A stretch of 29,880 bases of DNA, from NCBI GenBank assembly GCA_002393905.1, contig DGSJ01000017.1, forward strand, positions 1 through 29,880. Direction: 5' to 3'. Below are positions 17,261 to 25,288 of the stretch, in pieces. The stretch's first letter is position 1. Every line of letters starts with the position of its first letter. This DNA comes from Caryophanales bacterium UBA4365 (GTDB lineage Bacteria > Bacillota_I > Bacilli_A > RFN20 > CAG-826). Under the pieces are notes generated by a model. It was not told the origin of the DNA. It saw only the letters and a program-made list of their open reading frames with translations, and made no database searches. A program made the position numbers and the translations under genes.

Positions 17261-17893
17261 TTAAAAATCTTCAAATAAATTCATCTCTCCATGGATGATT
17301 TTTTCGACAGGTTTAAATGTTTTACGATGAATATGTTCGATTGGGCCGTACTTTTTTAAAGCATCAAGATGAGCTTTCGTTCCATAACCTTTATTTTTCT
17401 TAAAATTATACATTGGGAATCTTTTATCGAGCTCATCCATCATTTTGTCACGTGTTACCTTAGCGATGATTGAGGCAGCAGCAATTGGTAAAGCTTTGGC
17501 GTCGCCTTTAACAATATCAATAACTGGAACGTTATATCCTGGAAGTTTCATGCAATCAGTTAAAACAAGATCAAAATCATGTTTCATATCACTAATAGCA
17601 AGCTTCATCGCTTTACGTGCAGCTTCATAAATATTTATTTCATCAATCTCATCGGCACTAACAATACCAACGCCAATAGCAATTGCGTGTTTTTTAATTT
17701 CTAAAAATAACTCCTCACGTTGCTTTTCGCTAAGTTGTTTAGAGTCATTAATTAGGTCGTTTTTATAATCTTGAGGAAGAATCACTGCGGCAGCAACAAC
17801 AGGACCAGCTAGTGGACCACGTCCAGCCTCATCTGTACCAACAATGAGTTTGACGCTATCGGAATAAAATTGGTCTTGATAAGTTAATCCCAT
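17261..17893 (-). CDS. rnhB: ribonuclease HII
   Basis: Cuts RNA in RNA/DNA hybrids and at single ribonucleotides in DNA. With ATG 17893 the chain is 210 aa and free of overlap with rbgA; a TTG two codons upstream would overlap it by 4 nt. Seen: VGTDEAGRGPLAGPV with catalytic Asp21 and Glu22, VLTDCMKLPG carrying the third acid, and the basic GYGTKAHLDAL motif near the end. Gene order rbgA-rnhB is the same in B. subtilis. Confidence 0.95.
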   Translation of the reverse strand: MGLTYQDQFYSDSVKLIVGTDEAGRGPLAGPVVAAAVILPQDYKNDLINDSKQLSEKQREELFLEIKKHAIAIGVGIVSADEIDEINIYEAARKAMKLAISDMKHDFDLVLTDCMKLPGYNVPVIDIVKGDAKALPIAAASIIAKVTRDKMMDELDKRFPMYNFKKNKGYGTKAHLDALKKYGPIEHIHRKTFKPVEKIIHGEMNLFEDF

Positions 17894-17895
17894 CT

Positions 17896-18744
17896 TCAAT
17901 CAACTCTTTCGAAACTAACTCGCCCAATTTGACCATTCTTAAGCTCATTTAAGAAGACCTCCATGGCTTTACCTGTATCTTCCAGGCCCTTAGACAAATA
18001 ACCTCTAGAACGAGCTATTTTCGTAAACGCATCAATATAAGAATCTTTTTCTTCAAGATAAGCGAATCTTTCTTGTAAGTTCTTAAAATAAAATTCTTTA
18101 ACATAGTTAAAAGCAGTCTCAGCAACTTCTTCAGTTGGGAGGACCTCTCTTTTAATCGAACCAGTTAATGCTAAAAGCATTGCCTGCTTTTTATCTTCAT
18201 AAGAGTTCTGTAAAATTCCTGGAGTGTCTAATAATTCAAAACGATTAGAAACTTTGATTAGTTGTTGCGACTTCGTGTGACCAGGTTTGTTTTGAACAGA
18301 GGCAGAATGACGTTTGGCAAGTTTATTAATGAGTGTTGATTTTCCGACATTTGGAATACCAATAATCATGGCGCGAATTGGTTGAGGTTTCATTCCTTTA
18401 GAAATAAGTTTTTGTTGTTTAGCCTCACCAAGTTTTTCAACGTTTTTGATGATGTTTTGAATGTCACTTGATTTACTTAAATCAGTAAAAATCACCGCAG
18501 AACCTTTAGATTCGAAGTAATTTGCCCACTTTTTTGTCATCTCAGGATCTGCTAAATCTGACTTTGTTAAAACAACAAGTCTTAGTTTATTTTGAGTGAT
18601 CTTATAAAGAGTTTCGTTTCGACTTGCTAAAGGAATACGAGCATCTAAAAGTTCGATGACACAGTCAACAAGTTTGACTTTCTTTTCGATCTCGATTTGG
18701 GCTTTCTTCATGTGCCCAGGGAACCAATGAATCTGCGTACTCAT
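17896..18744 (-). CDS. rbgA: ribosome biogenesis GTPase RbgA (YlqF)
   Basis: GTPase needed for late 50S assembly in Bacilli. The 282 aa equals B. subtilis RbgA. It has circularly permuted G motifs: G4 as TKSD at residues 60-63 comes before G1 GIPNVGKS at 129-136 and G3 DTPG at 173-176. The N-terminal WFPGHMKKA is diagnostic of the family. The start overlaps the lepB stop as ATGA, with GAGGTGG upstream. A C-terminal helical domain follows the GTPase. Confidence 0.96.
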   Translation of the reverse strand: MSTQIHWFPGHMKKAQIEIEKKVKLVDCVIELLDARIPLASRNETLYKITQNKLRLVVLTKSDLADPEMTKKWANYFESKGSAVIFTDLSKSSDIQNIIKNVEKLGEAKQQKLISKGMKPQPIRAMIIGIPNVGKSTLINKLAKRHSASVQNKPGHTKSQQLIKVSNRFELLDTPGILQNSYEDKKQAMLLALTGSIKREVLPTEEVAETAFNYVKEFYFKNLQERFAYLEEKDSYIDAFTKIARSRGYLSKGLEDTGKAMEVFLNELKNGQIGRVSFERVD

Positions 18745-19463
18745 TTAATCCACCTCGGCCAACCAATTTTCAGATTGGTATAAACTACTTCTCCGCCGGA
18801 TAAAGTTGTATCAGCAGTTCCGATTACCGCCACAACAATTCCCACAATATCTTGTCTAGAAACTGGGCCAAAACTTCTTGAATCGGATGAATAACCGCGG
18901 TTATCACCACAAATAAAATACTCGTTTTTACCTAATGTAGTCGGAGTTTGATATCCAGTATAAGAGCCTTCGAGAATATATTCTTTTTGAATCGGTTGAT
19001 TAACTTTTTCAAACTCACCATTTTTGTTTTGTAAATATAAAGATCCGTTATCCTCGCCACTACCAAAGTAGAACGTTTCACCTGGCATAGCTATAACACG
19101 TTTAATTAAATCTCGGCTTGGATTATTTGGTTGGGATGCAATAACAACGTCGAAACGTTCTAAGCGATCAAAAGTCGCTTGGTGACCATCCCAAATCACA
19201 CAGTCAAGGTTCTTATCACCATTATTAGCTTTACCGCCTGTTTTGCCTTTAATGTGGCCATAACGATCAACCGCATCAGCGTTAAAAGTTGGATACATTG
19301 ATTGACCGTTGATCCACTTAATTTCGAAATATGTTTTTTGGAAGATTAATGTAACAGAGAAAAGAGTGCTTAGCGCTAAGAAAAGGGCAATCAAAACAAA
19401 AGATATCTTGTCAAACAAGACTCTTCTTTGAATTTGCTTTTCACTTAGGATTTTCTCGCTCAT
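18741..19463 (-). CDS. lepB: signal peptidase I
   Basis: Membrane serine protease that removes signal peptides from exported proteins. I use ATG 19463 (MSEKILSEKQ, 240 aa): TATAAT ends 6 nt upstream. Another ATG at 19469 directly touches the -10, and the open frame beyond it is upstream of the predicted RNA start. One N-terminal membrane segment at about 18-41, catalytic Ser55 in NGQSMYPT, catalytic Lys121 in RDLIKRVIAMPGE, and the box E GDNRGYSSDSRSFGP near the end. First gene of lepB-rbgA-rnhB(-dprA). B. subtilis has no lepB here, though other Firmicutes place it next to rplS/rbgA. Confidence 0.95.
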   Translation of the reverse strand: MSEKILSEKQIQRRVLFDKISFVLIALFLALSTLFSVTLIFQKTYFEIKWINGQSMYPTFNADAVDRYGHIKGKTGGKANNGDKNLDCVIWDGHQATFDRLERFDVVIASQPNNPSRDLIKRVIAMPGETFYFGSGEDNGSLYLQNKNGEFEKVNQPIQKEYILEGSYTGYQTPTTLGKNEYFICGDNRGYSSDSRSFGPVSRQDIVGIVVAVIGTADTTLSGGEVVYTNLKIGWPRWIK

Positions 19464-19469
19464 AGGCAT

Positions 19470-19475
19470 ATTATA
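19470..19475 (-). promoter_or_regulatory. lepB promoter -10 element, predicted leaderless start
   Basis: Minus-strand TATAAT preceded by TG, 6 nt before ATG 19463. No -35 hexamer at 16-18 nt; that zone instead borders an inverted repeat, TTAGG-7-CCTAA (19492-19508). Confidence 0.6.
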
Positions 19476-19510
19476 CACTCTCACAATTAGTTTAGGAACA
19501 AAACCTAAGG

Positions 19511-19519
19511 TTATCCACA
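19511..19519 (+). promoter_or_regulatory. single DnaA-box-like site upstream of lepB
   Basis: TTATCCACA matches the strict DnaA box consensus on the plus strand, in the rplS-lepB gap, 35 nt upstream of the lepB -10. It is a lone copy, so chance is possible. Confidence 0.35.
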
Positions 19520-19536
19520 AAAACTATTAATCTAGA

Positions 19537-19570
19537 GAGCAAAATAAAAACTCGCCTTACGACGAGTTTT
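19537..19570 (-). terminator. rplS terminator
   Basis: Minus-strand AAAACTCG / CGAGTTTT (19563-19570 with 19547-19554), 8-nt loop, then a T-rich tail, 15 nt after the rplS stop. It makes rplS monocistronic. Confidence 0.85.
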
Positions 19571-19585
19571 ATTAAGCTTCGTATC

Positions 19586-19933
19586 TTAGATAACTTCTTT
19601 AATACGAGCGGCTTTGCCAGAGCGATTACGTAAGTAGGTAATTCTACTACGACGAACCTTACCATGTTTCACAACTTCAATCTTAGCGATTGCTGGGGAG
19701 TGAATTGGGAATGTTCTTTCAACGCCAACACCTGAAGAAATTTTTCTTACAGTGAAGGTCTCACTGACACCGGAGCCGCGGCGTTGCATAACGACGCCTT
19801 GGAAGACTTGGATACGTTCTTTGTTGTTTTCGATAATACGAACGCTAACTTTAACAGTGTCACCACCTTTGAATTCTGGGACATCTTTGCGAAGTTGGCG
19901 AGCGGTAATTTCATTAACAATGTTTGTGTTCAT
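19586..19933 (-). CDS. rplS: 50S ribosomal protein L19
   Basis: Large-subunit protein at the 30S-50S interface. 115 aa, exactly family-like, with the [34 protein letters not shown] and [13 protein letters not shown] signatures and a basic C-terminus. ATG is preceded by GAGGAGG. Usually rplS closes rpsP-rimM-trmD-rplS; here it is alone, transcribed away from rpsP with its own promoter, leader and terminator. Confidence 0.98.
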   Translation of the reverse strand: MNTNIVNEITARQLRKDVPEFKGGDTVKVSVRIIENNKERIQVFQGVVMQRRGSGVSETFTVRKISSGVGVERTFPIHSPAIAKIEVVKHGKVRRSRITYLRNRSGKAARIKEVI

Positions 19934-19959
19934 GTCTTTTTACCTCCTCTAACTAATAT

Positions 19960-20022
19960 TTCTTAGGGCGTTCATATCATGACTTGAAAGCGGAACGTCT
20001 GCATCGAGTTACGAAACTCGCA
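19960..20022 (-). promoter_or_regulatory. rplS 5' leader, probable L19 leader element
   Basis: Minus-strand hairpin CGAGTT/AACTCG with a 4-nt loop (20015-20020 with 20005-20010), then a second helix CGTTC/GAACG (19993-19997 with 19969-19973) enclosing a CAT...ATG mini-stem. An L19 leader upstream of rplS is known in Firmicutes. I assign by position and hairpin arrangement, not by a covariance match. Confidence 0.5.
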
Positions 20023-20028
20023 AGAAAG

Positions 20029-20057
20029 ATACTATCAAATATATATTTGGTTAGCAA
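20029..20057 (-). promoter_or_regulatory. rplS promoter
   Basis: Minus-strand TTGCTA (20052-20057), 17-nt spacer, TAGTAT (20029-20034); 8 of 12 consensus bases. It leaves a leader of about 85-90 nt holding the hairpins and SD. Confidence 0.55.
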
Positions 20058-20081
20058 GCGAAATCTTTTAAATTTAAATAG

Positions 20082-20105
20082 GTGTTAAGTAAAAATACTT
20101 GACAC
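20082..20105 (+). promoter_or_regulatory. inverted repeat over the rpsP -35 box
   Basis: GTGTTAAGTA, 4-nt AAAA spacer, TACTTGACAC: 10-bp arms with one mismatch (a G-U if transcribed). The right arm contains the whole TTGACA -35. Layout suits a regulator operator; no regulator gene is nearby. Confidence 0.45.
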
Positions 20106-20126
20106 TATCTGTATTATTTATATAAT
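20099..20126 (+). promoter_or_regulatory. rpsP operon promoter, full consensus
   Basis: TTGACA (20099-20104), 16-nt spacer, TATAAT (20121-20126). Predicted start near 20133 gives a leader of about 20 nt with AAGGAG 9 nt before the ATG. Best sigma-A-type promoter in the window. Confidence 0.85.
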
Positions 20127-20154
20127 AGACATCGACGAAAAGGAGAATAAACTT

Positions 20155-20430
20155 ATGTCAGTCAAAATTAGATTAACCCGTATTGGTCGTCACAAAGACC
20201 CAATCTACCGTGTCGTCGTTGCCGATTCACGTTTCGCTCGTGATGGTCGCTATGTCGAACAAATTGGATACTTTGATCCAGCTAAAGGACCAGAAAATGC
20301 CGATATCAATGAAGAATTAGCACTCAAATGGTTAGGAAAAGGTGCTCAACCATCTGATTCCATTCGTACTCTCTTCACCAAGAAGGGCATTATGCAAAAA
20401 TACGTTGCTTCCAAAAAAGGAGCTAAATAA
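20155..20430 (+). CDS. rpsP: 30S ribosomal protein S16
   Basis: Small-subunit assembly protein. 91 aa, typical. Seen: VKIRLTRIGRHKDPIYRVVVADSR at the N-terminus (residues 3 onward), RDGRYVEQIGYFDP, and the WLGKGAQPSDSI segment. AAGGAG lies 9 nt before the ATG. First gene of the only plus-strand operon, rpsP-khpA-rimM-trmD. Its internal order is as in Bacilli, but the whole unit is turned round relative to its neighbours. Confidence 0.98.
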   Translation: MSVKIRLTRIGRHKDPIYRVVVADSRFARDGRYVEQIGYFDPAKGPENADINEELALKWLGKGAQPSDSIRTLFTKKGIMQKYVASKKGAK

Positions 20431-20690
20431 TGATGGATTACGAAAAGATCATTCATGCTATTGTCGATCCTTTCTTAATCAATCCAGAAGCTCTCATGAT
20501 TCGTGAGCTTCCAAGCGACAACGAGAAGAACATTACTCTTCTTGTTTGCGCAGAAAACGAAGATACAGCCCGCTTAATTGGTAAGAAAGGTGCTGTTGCC
20601 AATGCTTTAAGAGAAGTTGTTGCTATTGCTGCTAAAGCAGAAAATAAGCACGTTTACTTAAAGTTTGAATCTTTCGACGAAGAAAAATAA
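20430..20690 (+). CDS. khpA: KH-domain RNA-binding protein KhpA (YlqC)
   Basis: Small RNA-binding protein that pairs with KhpB in Firmicutes and affects division and cell length. 86 aa with one KH domain; the GxxG loop is GKKG in LIGKKGAVANAL near residues 50-61. The first ATG overlaps the rpsP stop as TAATG; a second ATG follows one codon later, and AAGGAG fits either. Position between rpsP and rimM is the hallmark of the family. Confidence 0.93.
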   Translation: MMDYEKIIHAIVDPFLINPEALMIRELPSDNEKNITLLVCAENEDTARLIGKKGAVANALREVVAIAAKAENKHVYLKFESFDEEK

Positions 20691-20692
20691 TA

Positions 20693-21202
20693 ATGGAATA
20701 TCTCTTAGTAGGAACGATTGTTAAAACAGTCGGTCTTAAAGGCGAAGTAAAAATATATCCATCTACTCATTTTCGTGATTCTCGTTTTAAAGTCGGGAAT
20801 CACGTTTTCTTACTCGATGAAAATGGTCAAAAGTACAAAACTTTAACCATTAAAAAACACAATAAGATTGGTGAAATGGATCAAGTCATCTTCGAAGAAA
20901 TTTCATCTATTGAAGAAGCACAACTTTTTGTTAGAAAAGATCTCTTTGTTGAAAAGGATCGTTCTTTCTTGAAGAAAGATACTTACTTCTATGATGACTT
21001 AACTGGATGTGATGTCTATTTCGATAATCAAAAGTACATCGGTAAAGTAATTAAAGTAGAAGAGTTTTCTAGCTACGCCACATTAAGAGTTTCAACTGAA
21101 AAAGATAAATCAGTCCTAATTCCATTTGTTAACGCATTTATTAAAGACGTTGACATTGATGAAAAGAAGATCATCGTGAACTTTATTGAAGGTCTTGTAT
21201 GA
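20693..21202 (+). CDS. rimM: 16S rRNA processing protein RimM
   Basis: 30S maturation factor that binds S19 and helps process the 16S head region. 169 aa. N-terminal beta-barrel begins LLVGTIVKTVGLKGEVKIYP; the C-terminal PRC barrel includes FYDDLTGCDVYF and VLIPFVNAFIKDVD. It starts 2 nt after khpA with a weak purine-rich SD and overlaps trmD as ATGA. Confidence 0.95.
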   Translation: MEYLLVGTIVKTVGLKGEVKIYPSTHFRDSRFKVGNHVFLLDENGQKYKTLTIKKHNKIGEMDQVIFEEISSIEEAQLFVRKDLFVEKDRSFLKKDTYFYDDLTGCDVYFDNQKYIGKVIKVEEFSSYATLRVSTEKDKSVLIPFVNAFIKDVDIDEKKIIVNFIEGLV

Positions 21203-21972
21203 GAATTAACATTTTAACTTTATTTCCAGAGATGTTTGGCGGGTTCTTAACGAACTCGATTATTAAGCGTGCTCTTGCGAAAAAAGTTGTCGAAATTAAG
21301 ATCATCAATATTCGCGATTTTACCCTCGACAAATATCGTCGAGTTGACACCCCACCAATTGGCGGAGGAGCCGGTTTAATTATGAAATGTCAACCAATTG
21401 TCGATGCCTTAAAATCAATCGAAAATCCTCATAGTTACAAGATATTAATGAGTCCAAAAGGAAAGCAATTTAACCAGCAATTTGCGGTTAATTTTGCAAA
21501 ACTCGAAGATTTAACAATCGTTTGTGGACACTATGAAGGAGTTGACGAAAGAGTCTCAAATTACGTTGATGAAGAGATCTCGATTGGAGACTACGTTTTA
21601 ACCGGAGGTGAGATTGGTGCGATGGCTATTTCTGATGCCGTCATTCGTCTATTAGATGGAGCAATAACAGATGCTTCACTCGATGAAGAAACATTCACCG
21701 ATTCACTACTTGAATATCCACAATACACAGAACCAAAAGATTTTGATGGTCATGTTGTTCCAGATATTCTTTATACCGGTAATCATGAAGCCATTGAGAA
21801 GTATCGTCGTAAAGAGAGTCTTCGTCTAACAAGAAAATATCGACCAGACTTATTTGAAAAACACGTTTTAACAAAACAGGATCAAAAACTCCTCAAAGAA
21901 ATCGATGAAGGAGAAGAAGAACCAAAGTGGTTAAAACAAGCTTTAGAAAAAGGTCAAAAGTTTACTAAGTAA
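21199..21972 (+). CDS. trmD: tRNA (guanine-N1)-methyltransferase
   Basis: Methylates G37 next to the anticodon using AdoMet, preventing frameshifts. 257 aa, normal. Trefoil-knot SPOUT signatures: NILTLFPEMF at the start, PIGGGAGLIMK, MSPKGKQF, CGHYEGVDERV and DYVLTGGEIGAMA. ATGA overlap with rimM. It ends 14 nt from the convergent ffh stop; its likely terminator is 52 nt further, inside ffh. Confidence 0.97.
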   Translation: MRINILTLFPEMFGGFLTNSIIKRALAKKVVEIKIINIRDFTLDKYRRVDTPPIGGGAGLIMKCQPIVDALKSIENPHSYKILMSPKGKQFNQQFAVNFAKLEDLTIVCGHYEGVDERVSNYVDEEISIGDYVLTGGEIGAMAISDAVIRLLDGAITDASLDEETFTDSLLEYPQYTEPKDFDGHVVPDILYTGNHEAIEKYRRKESLRLTRKYRPDLFEKHVLTKQDQKLLKEIDEGEEEPKWLKQALEKGQKFTK

Positions 21973-21998
21973 AGAAAAGGAGCGAATTACATCGCTCC
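21971..21998 (-). terminator. ffh terminator containing the ffh stop codon
   Basis: Minus-strand GGAGCGA / TCGCTCC (21992-21998 with 21979-21985), 6-nt loop, then TTTTCTTT. The last ffh codons and the TAA (21987-21989) form the arm and loop. The U-tract begins right at the trmD stop. Confidence 0.8.
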
Positions 21999-23345
21999 AA
22001 ATCCACCACCAGGTAAATTCATTCCGGGAGGCATTCTCCCGGTTTTTTTATACTGTTGCATACGCTTCATCATCTCTTGCATTTGTTCGAATTTCTTTAA
22101 AAGACGATTGATGTCGGCGTTAGTTTTACCGCATCCTTTAGCGATACGCACCTTACGTGAATTCTTTAAAATCTCTGGATGTTGGCGTTCATATGGAGTC
22201 ATTGAATTAACAATTGCTTCCATGACTCTCATTTCACGTTCGCCAGCTTCTTTTTGTTCTTCAGTAATTTTTGGCATTCCTGGAATTAAACGAAGAAGTC
22301 CGCCAAGAGAACCCATGCGTTGAATTCTCTTCATTTGGATGATTAAATCATCCAATGTAAACTTACCCTCGAGCATCTTGTTTGCTTCTCGAGCAGCTTC
22401 TTTTTCATCAATTTCTTCTTTAACTTTCTCAACAAGAGTGACAACATCACCCATGCCAAGAATACGATCTGCCATACGGTCTGGGTGGAATTGATCTAGG
22501 TCTGATAATTTTTCACCAGTACCGGCAAATTTAATTGGAACACCTGTTAAATGTTTAATCGATAAAGCAGAACCACCACGGGCATCACCATCAAGTTTAG
22601 ACATGATGATACCGGTAAGATGAAGTGCATTATGGAAAGCAGTTGCAACGTTTATCGCATCTTGACCAGACATTGCATCAACAAGGAGTAATGTTTCAGT
22701 TGGTTCAACTGCTGCAGTAATGTCGTTTAATTCCTGCATCAATGTTTCATCAATTTGTAAACGACCAGCAGTATCGATAATTAAAACATCGAAGTGTTCG
22801 TTATAAGCTTTTTCTTTTGCTTTCTTAGCAATTTCAACAGGAGAAACATCTGTACCCATTGTGAAAACAGGAACCTGGATTTGTGCACCAATTTGGCACA
22901 ATTGATCAATCGCAGCTGGACGATAAACGTCACCAGCTGCAAGAAGAACTTTCTTATTAAGTTTCTTCTTCATTAGCAAAGCTAATTTACCAGCAGATGT
23001 TGTTTTACCGGTACCTTGTAGACCAACAAGTAAGATAATTGTTGGTTTATTCTTCTCAAATTTTAGTTCACTATCACCTGAACCTAAAAGTTCAGTTAAT
23101 TCATCATGAACAATCTTCACCACCATTTGAGATGGATTCACTTTTAAATAAACTTGTTCACCAATTGCTTTTTGTTTAACTGATTCGGTAAATTGTTTAA
23201 CAACTTTAAAATTAACATCAGCTTCAAGAAGAGCGATACGCACTTCTTTAAGCATGTCTTCCATGTTCGCTTCAGTGAGTCGAGACTGTCCGCGAATCTT
23301 TTTTAATATACCTTGGAATTTTTCACTAAGAGACTCAAATGCCAT
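21987..23345 (-). CDS. ffh: signal recognition particle protein Ffh
   Basis: SRP54-type GTPase that binds signal sequences and 4.5S/6S RNA and docks on FtsY. 452 aa. N domain residues 1-90; G domain with GLQGTGKTTSAGKLA (G1, near 106), DVYRPAAIDQL, DTAGRLQIDE and SKLDGDARGGS; then the Met-rich M domain from about 300, ending in a Gly/Pro tail PGMNLPGGGFGAM. Start ATG lies in the end of ylxM (11-nt overlap) after GAGGAGAG. The last codons also encode two terminators, one on each strand. Confidence 0.98.
   Translation of the reverse strand: MAFESLSEKFQGILKKIRGQSRLTEANMEDMLKEVRIALLEADVNFKVVKQFTESVKQKAIGEQVYLKVNPSQMVVKIVHDELTELLGSGDSELKFEKNKPTIILLVGLQGTGKTTSAGKLALLMKKKLNKKVLLAAGDVYRPAAIDQLCQIGAQIQVPVFTMGTDVSPVEIAKKAKEKAYNEHFDVLIIDTAGRLQIDETLMQELNDITAAVEPTETLLLVDAMSGQDAINVATAFHNALHLTGIIMSKLDGDARGGSALSIKHLTGVPIKFAGTGEKLSDLDQFHPDRMADRILGMGDVVTLVEKVKEEIDEKEAAREANKMLEGKFTLDDLIIQMKRIQRMGSLGGLLRLIPGMPKITEEQKEAGEREMRVMEAIVNSMTPYERQHPEILKNSRKVRIAKGCGKTNADINRLLKKFEQMQEMMKRMQQYKKTGRMPPGMNLPGGGFGAM
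22024..22049 (+). terminator. rpsP-khpA-rimM-trmD terminator inside ffh
   Basis: Plus-strand CCGGGAG, 5-nt loop, CTCCCGG, then seven T. A textbook intrinsic terminator, 52 nt after the trmD stop and antisense to the ffh C-terminal codons for KKTGRMPPG. Confidence 0.85.
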
Positions 23346-23628
23346 TGCGTAATCTCTCCTCTATTTTGTGAGCAACTTCTTCATCTTTAAATTCATCAAA
23401 AACACCGCAAATCCCAACTTTTTCTTCGCAATTGTAGAGTTTTTCAACTCCTTTTTTAATCGCGTCAGAAACAGCGGTTCTACTAATTTGACGAATTTCT
23501 GAAATCTCGGATAATGAAAGGTTTGCTCCATAATAATCACTTAAAATTTCATATTGGGTTTTGCTTAAAAGCCCGCCATAAATATCGAGTAAACGGTTGA
23601 TGTGAATTGTTTCTTCAATGTTATTCAC
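23335..23628 (-). CDS. ylxM: YlxM/p13-like DNA-binding protein, SRP-associated
   Basis: Small helix-turn-helix protein always beside ffh/ftsY in Firmicutes; in streptococci it modulates SRP GTPase activity. 97 aa. Sigma-70-region-4-like HTH at about residues 34-60 ([20 protein letters not shown]). It starts with GTG after GGAGGAAAG, overlaps ftsY by 8 nt and ffh by 11 nt. Confidence 0.92.
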   Translation of the reverse strand: MNNIEETIHINRLLDIYGGLLSKTQYEILSDYYGANLSLSEISEIRQISRTAVSDAIKKGVEKLYNCEEKVGICGVFDEFKDEEVAHKIEERLRNGI

Positions 23629-24604
23629 TAACCTTTCCTCCTAAGCAAAGTCCATATAAATACTTATCTAGATCAAACTCTTCTAAGTCGGTCATCTTCT
23701 CACCTAAACCAATAAAACGAACTGGAACTCCAAGTTCATCACGAATAGCGAGAATAATTCCGCCTTTTGATGTTCCATCCATCTTAGTAATAACGATTCC
23801 TGTTAGTTTGATACAATCAAGGAATTGTTTTGCTTGAATAACTCCGTTTTGTCCAGTTGTTGCATCAATAATTAGGAATGCTTCATGTGGAGCATTTGGA
23901 ATTTCTTTAGAAATGACACGAGAAATTTTAGCTAACTCGTTCATTAAATTAAGTTTGTTTTGTAAACGTCCAGCAGTATCGACAATTAAAAGGTCGGTGC
24001 CATCACGTTTTGCTTGGTAAGCGGCATCATAGGCAACGCTAGCTGGATCAGAATTTGCTTTTCCAACAACAATATCGCAACCAAGTCGATTAGCCCAAAT
24101 AGTTAATTGTTCTGTTGCGCCAGCTCTAAATGTATCAGCAGCACAAAGTTTTACTTTCTTACCTTGGTTAATATAGCGATAGGCAAGTTTAGCAATCGAT
24201 GTTGTTTTACCAACACCATTAACACCGGCAACTAATAGAACTGTTGGGCCTTCACTAACAAATTGAACTTCGTTAATAATATCGCCTTTTTCAGCATAAC
24301 CAACAAACATTTTGTCTACGACAAGTTCATTAATTGCTTTAGGTTCTTTGATGCCTTGAGCTTTACTTTCATCAATAACTTCTTCGATTAAACGAAGTGT
24401 TAAAGAAACACCGACATCTGCTTCAATTAAAATCTCTTCGAGTTGTTCAAAATATTCTTGATTAACTTCTTTATAGCGTTTCGATAATTCGTCTAACTTA
24501 TTAGCAAAATGTTCGCGGGATTTGCTCATTCCCTCGACATAGACTTTGGTTTCTTCGTCTTGTTTTTTTGAAAACTTCTCTTTGAGAAATTTAAATAAGC
24601 CCAT
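23621..24604 (-). CDS. ftsY: signal recognition particle receptor FtsY
   Basis: Membrane-bound SRP receptor GTPase. 327 aa, with only a short charged N-terminal region and no acidic A domain. An amphipathic start ([11 protein letters not shown]) likely contacts lipid. N domain about 30-105; G motifs [15 protein letters not shown] near 133, [30 protein letters not shown] and [13 protein letters not shown]. It lies 3 nt after the rnc stop. B. subtilis has smc between rnc and ftsY; here it is absent. Confidence 0.97.
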   Translation of the reverse strand: MGLFKFLKEKFSKKQDEETKVYVEGMSKSREHFANKLDELSKRYKEVNQEYFEQLEEILIEADVGVSLTLRLIEEVIDESKAQGIKEPKAINELVVDKMFVGYAEKGDIINEVQFVSEGPTVLLVAGVNGVGKTTSIAKLAYRYINQGKKVKLCAADTFRAGATEQLTIWANRLGCDIVVGKANSDPASVAYDAAYQAKRDGTDLLIVDTAGRLQNKLNLMNELAKISRVISKEIPNAPHEAFLIIDATTGQNGVIQAKQFLDCIKLTGIVITKMDGTSKGGIILAIRDELGVPVRFIGLGEKMTDLEEFDLDKYLYGLCLGGKVSE

Positions 24605-24607
24605 AAA

Positions 24608-25288
24608 TTAACGAACCCTTTTTTCTAATGCTTGTTTAGCAGCATTTTGTTCAGCTTGTTTCTTTGTTGAACCAGTTCCAACACCTAGCTCAATGCCATC
24701 AAAAGTAACACGTACAGTAAACGAACGATCATGTGCTGGACCAGTTTCACTGATTACTTCATAAACAACAGATTCACGATGTTCAGCTTGTGTTTCTTCT
24801 TGAAGTTTTGATTTATAATCAGTCACTTCGGACATCTTGAAGTTTTCGATTTCTTTTGCAAAAACATCGAGAAGAAGTTTCTTTGTAAATTCAAAACCTT
24901 GGTCAAGATAAACTGCACCAATAAAGGCTTCAAAGACATCTTCAAGAAGGTGTTTTGATTGACTGATTTGTGCGACAAATGAATTGCCAACACGAATGTA
25001 TTGATCAAGCCCATATTTAAGGGCTAATTTAGATAAAGAATTTGTCGCAACAAGCATGCTTTTTAGTTTGGTTAAGTTACCTTGTCCCATTTCTGGATGA
25101 ACCTTAAAAGCATGTTCGGTTACAACCATATTAATCACAGAATCACCAAGAAATTCAAAACGCTCATAATCGCGGTGTTTGGTGTTTGCATCCGCATTAA
25201 AAGAGGAGTGTGTAAAAGCTTCCTCATAGTTTTCTAAAGAATGAGGTTTTATATTGAATTTAACCAGCAATTCTTGGATATTTCTCAT
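24608..25288 (-). CDS. rnc: ribonuclease III
   Basis: Double-strand RNA endonuclease that processes rRNA precursors and other RNAs. 226 aa. Catalytic domain with the ERFEFLGDSVINMVV signature near residues 42-56 and EDVFEAFIGAVYLDQG near 117-132; C-terminal dsRNA-binding domain with the GTGSTKKQAEQNAAKQAL helix. ATG directly follows the plsX stop (TAAATG); the SD is GAAAG in the plsX end. Confidence 0.97.
   Translation of the reverse strand: MRNIQELLVKFNIKPHSLENYEEAFTHSSFNADANTKHRDYERFEFLGDSVINMVVTEHAFKVHPEMGQGNLTKLKSMLVATNSLSKLALKYGLDQYIRVGNSFVAQISQSKHLLEDVFEAFIGAVYLDQGFEFTKKLLLDVFAKEIENFKMSEVTDYKSKLQEETQAEHRESVVYEVISETGPAHDRSFTVRVTFDGIELGVGTGSTKKQAEQNAAKQALEKRVR

Noticed and set aside
20061..20081. 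AT-rich block between the rplS and rpsP promoters as a hidden gene or origin
   Set aside because: Too short, no DnaA-box cluster; most simply promoter upstream DNA.
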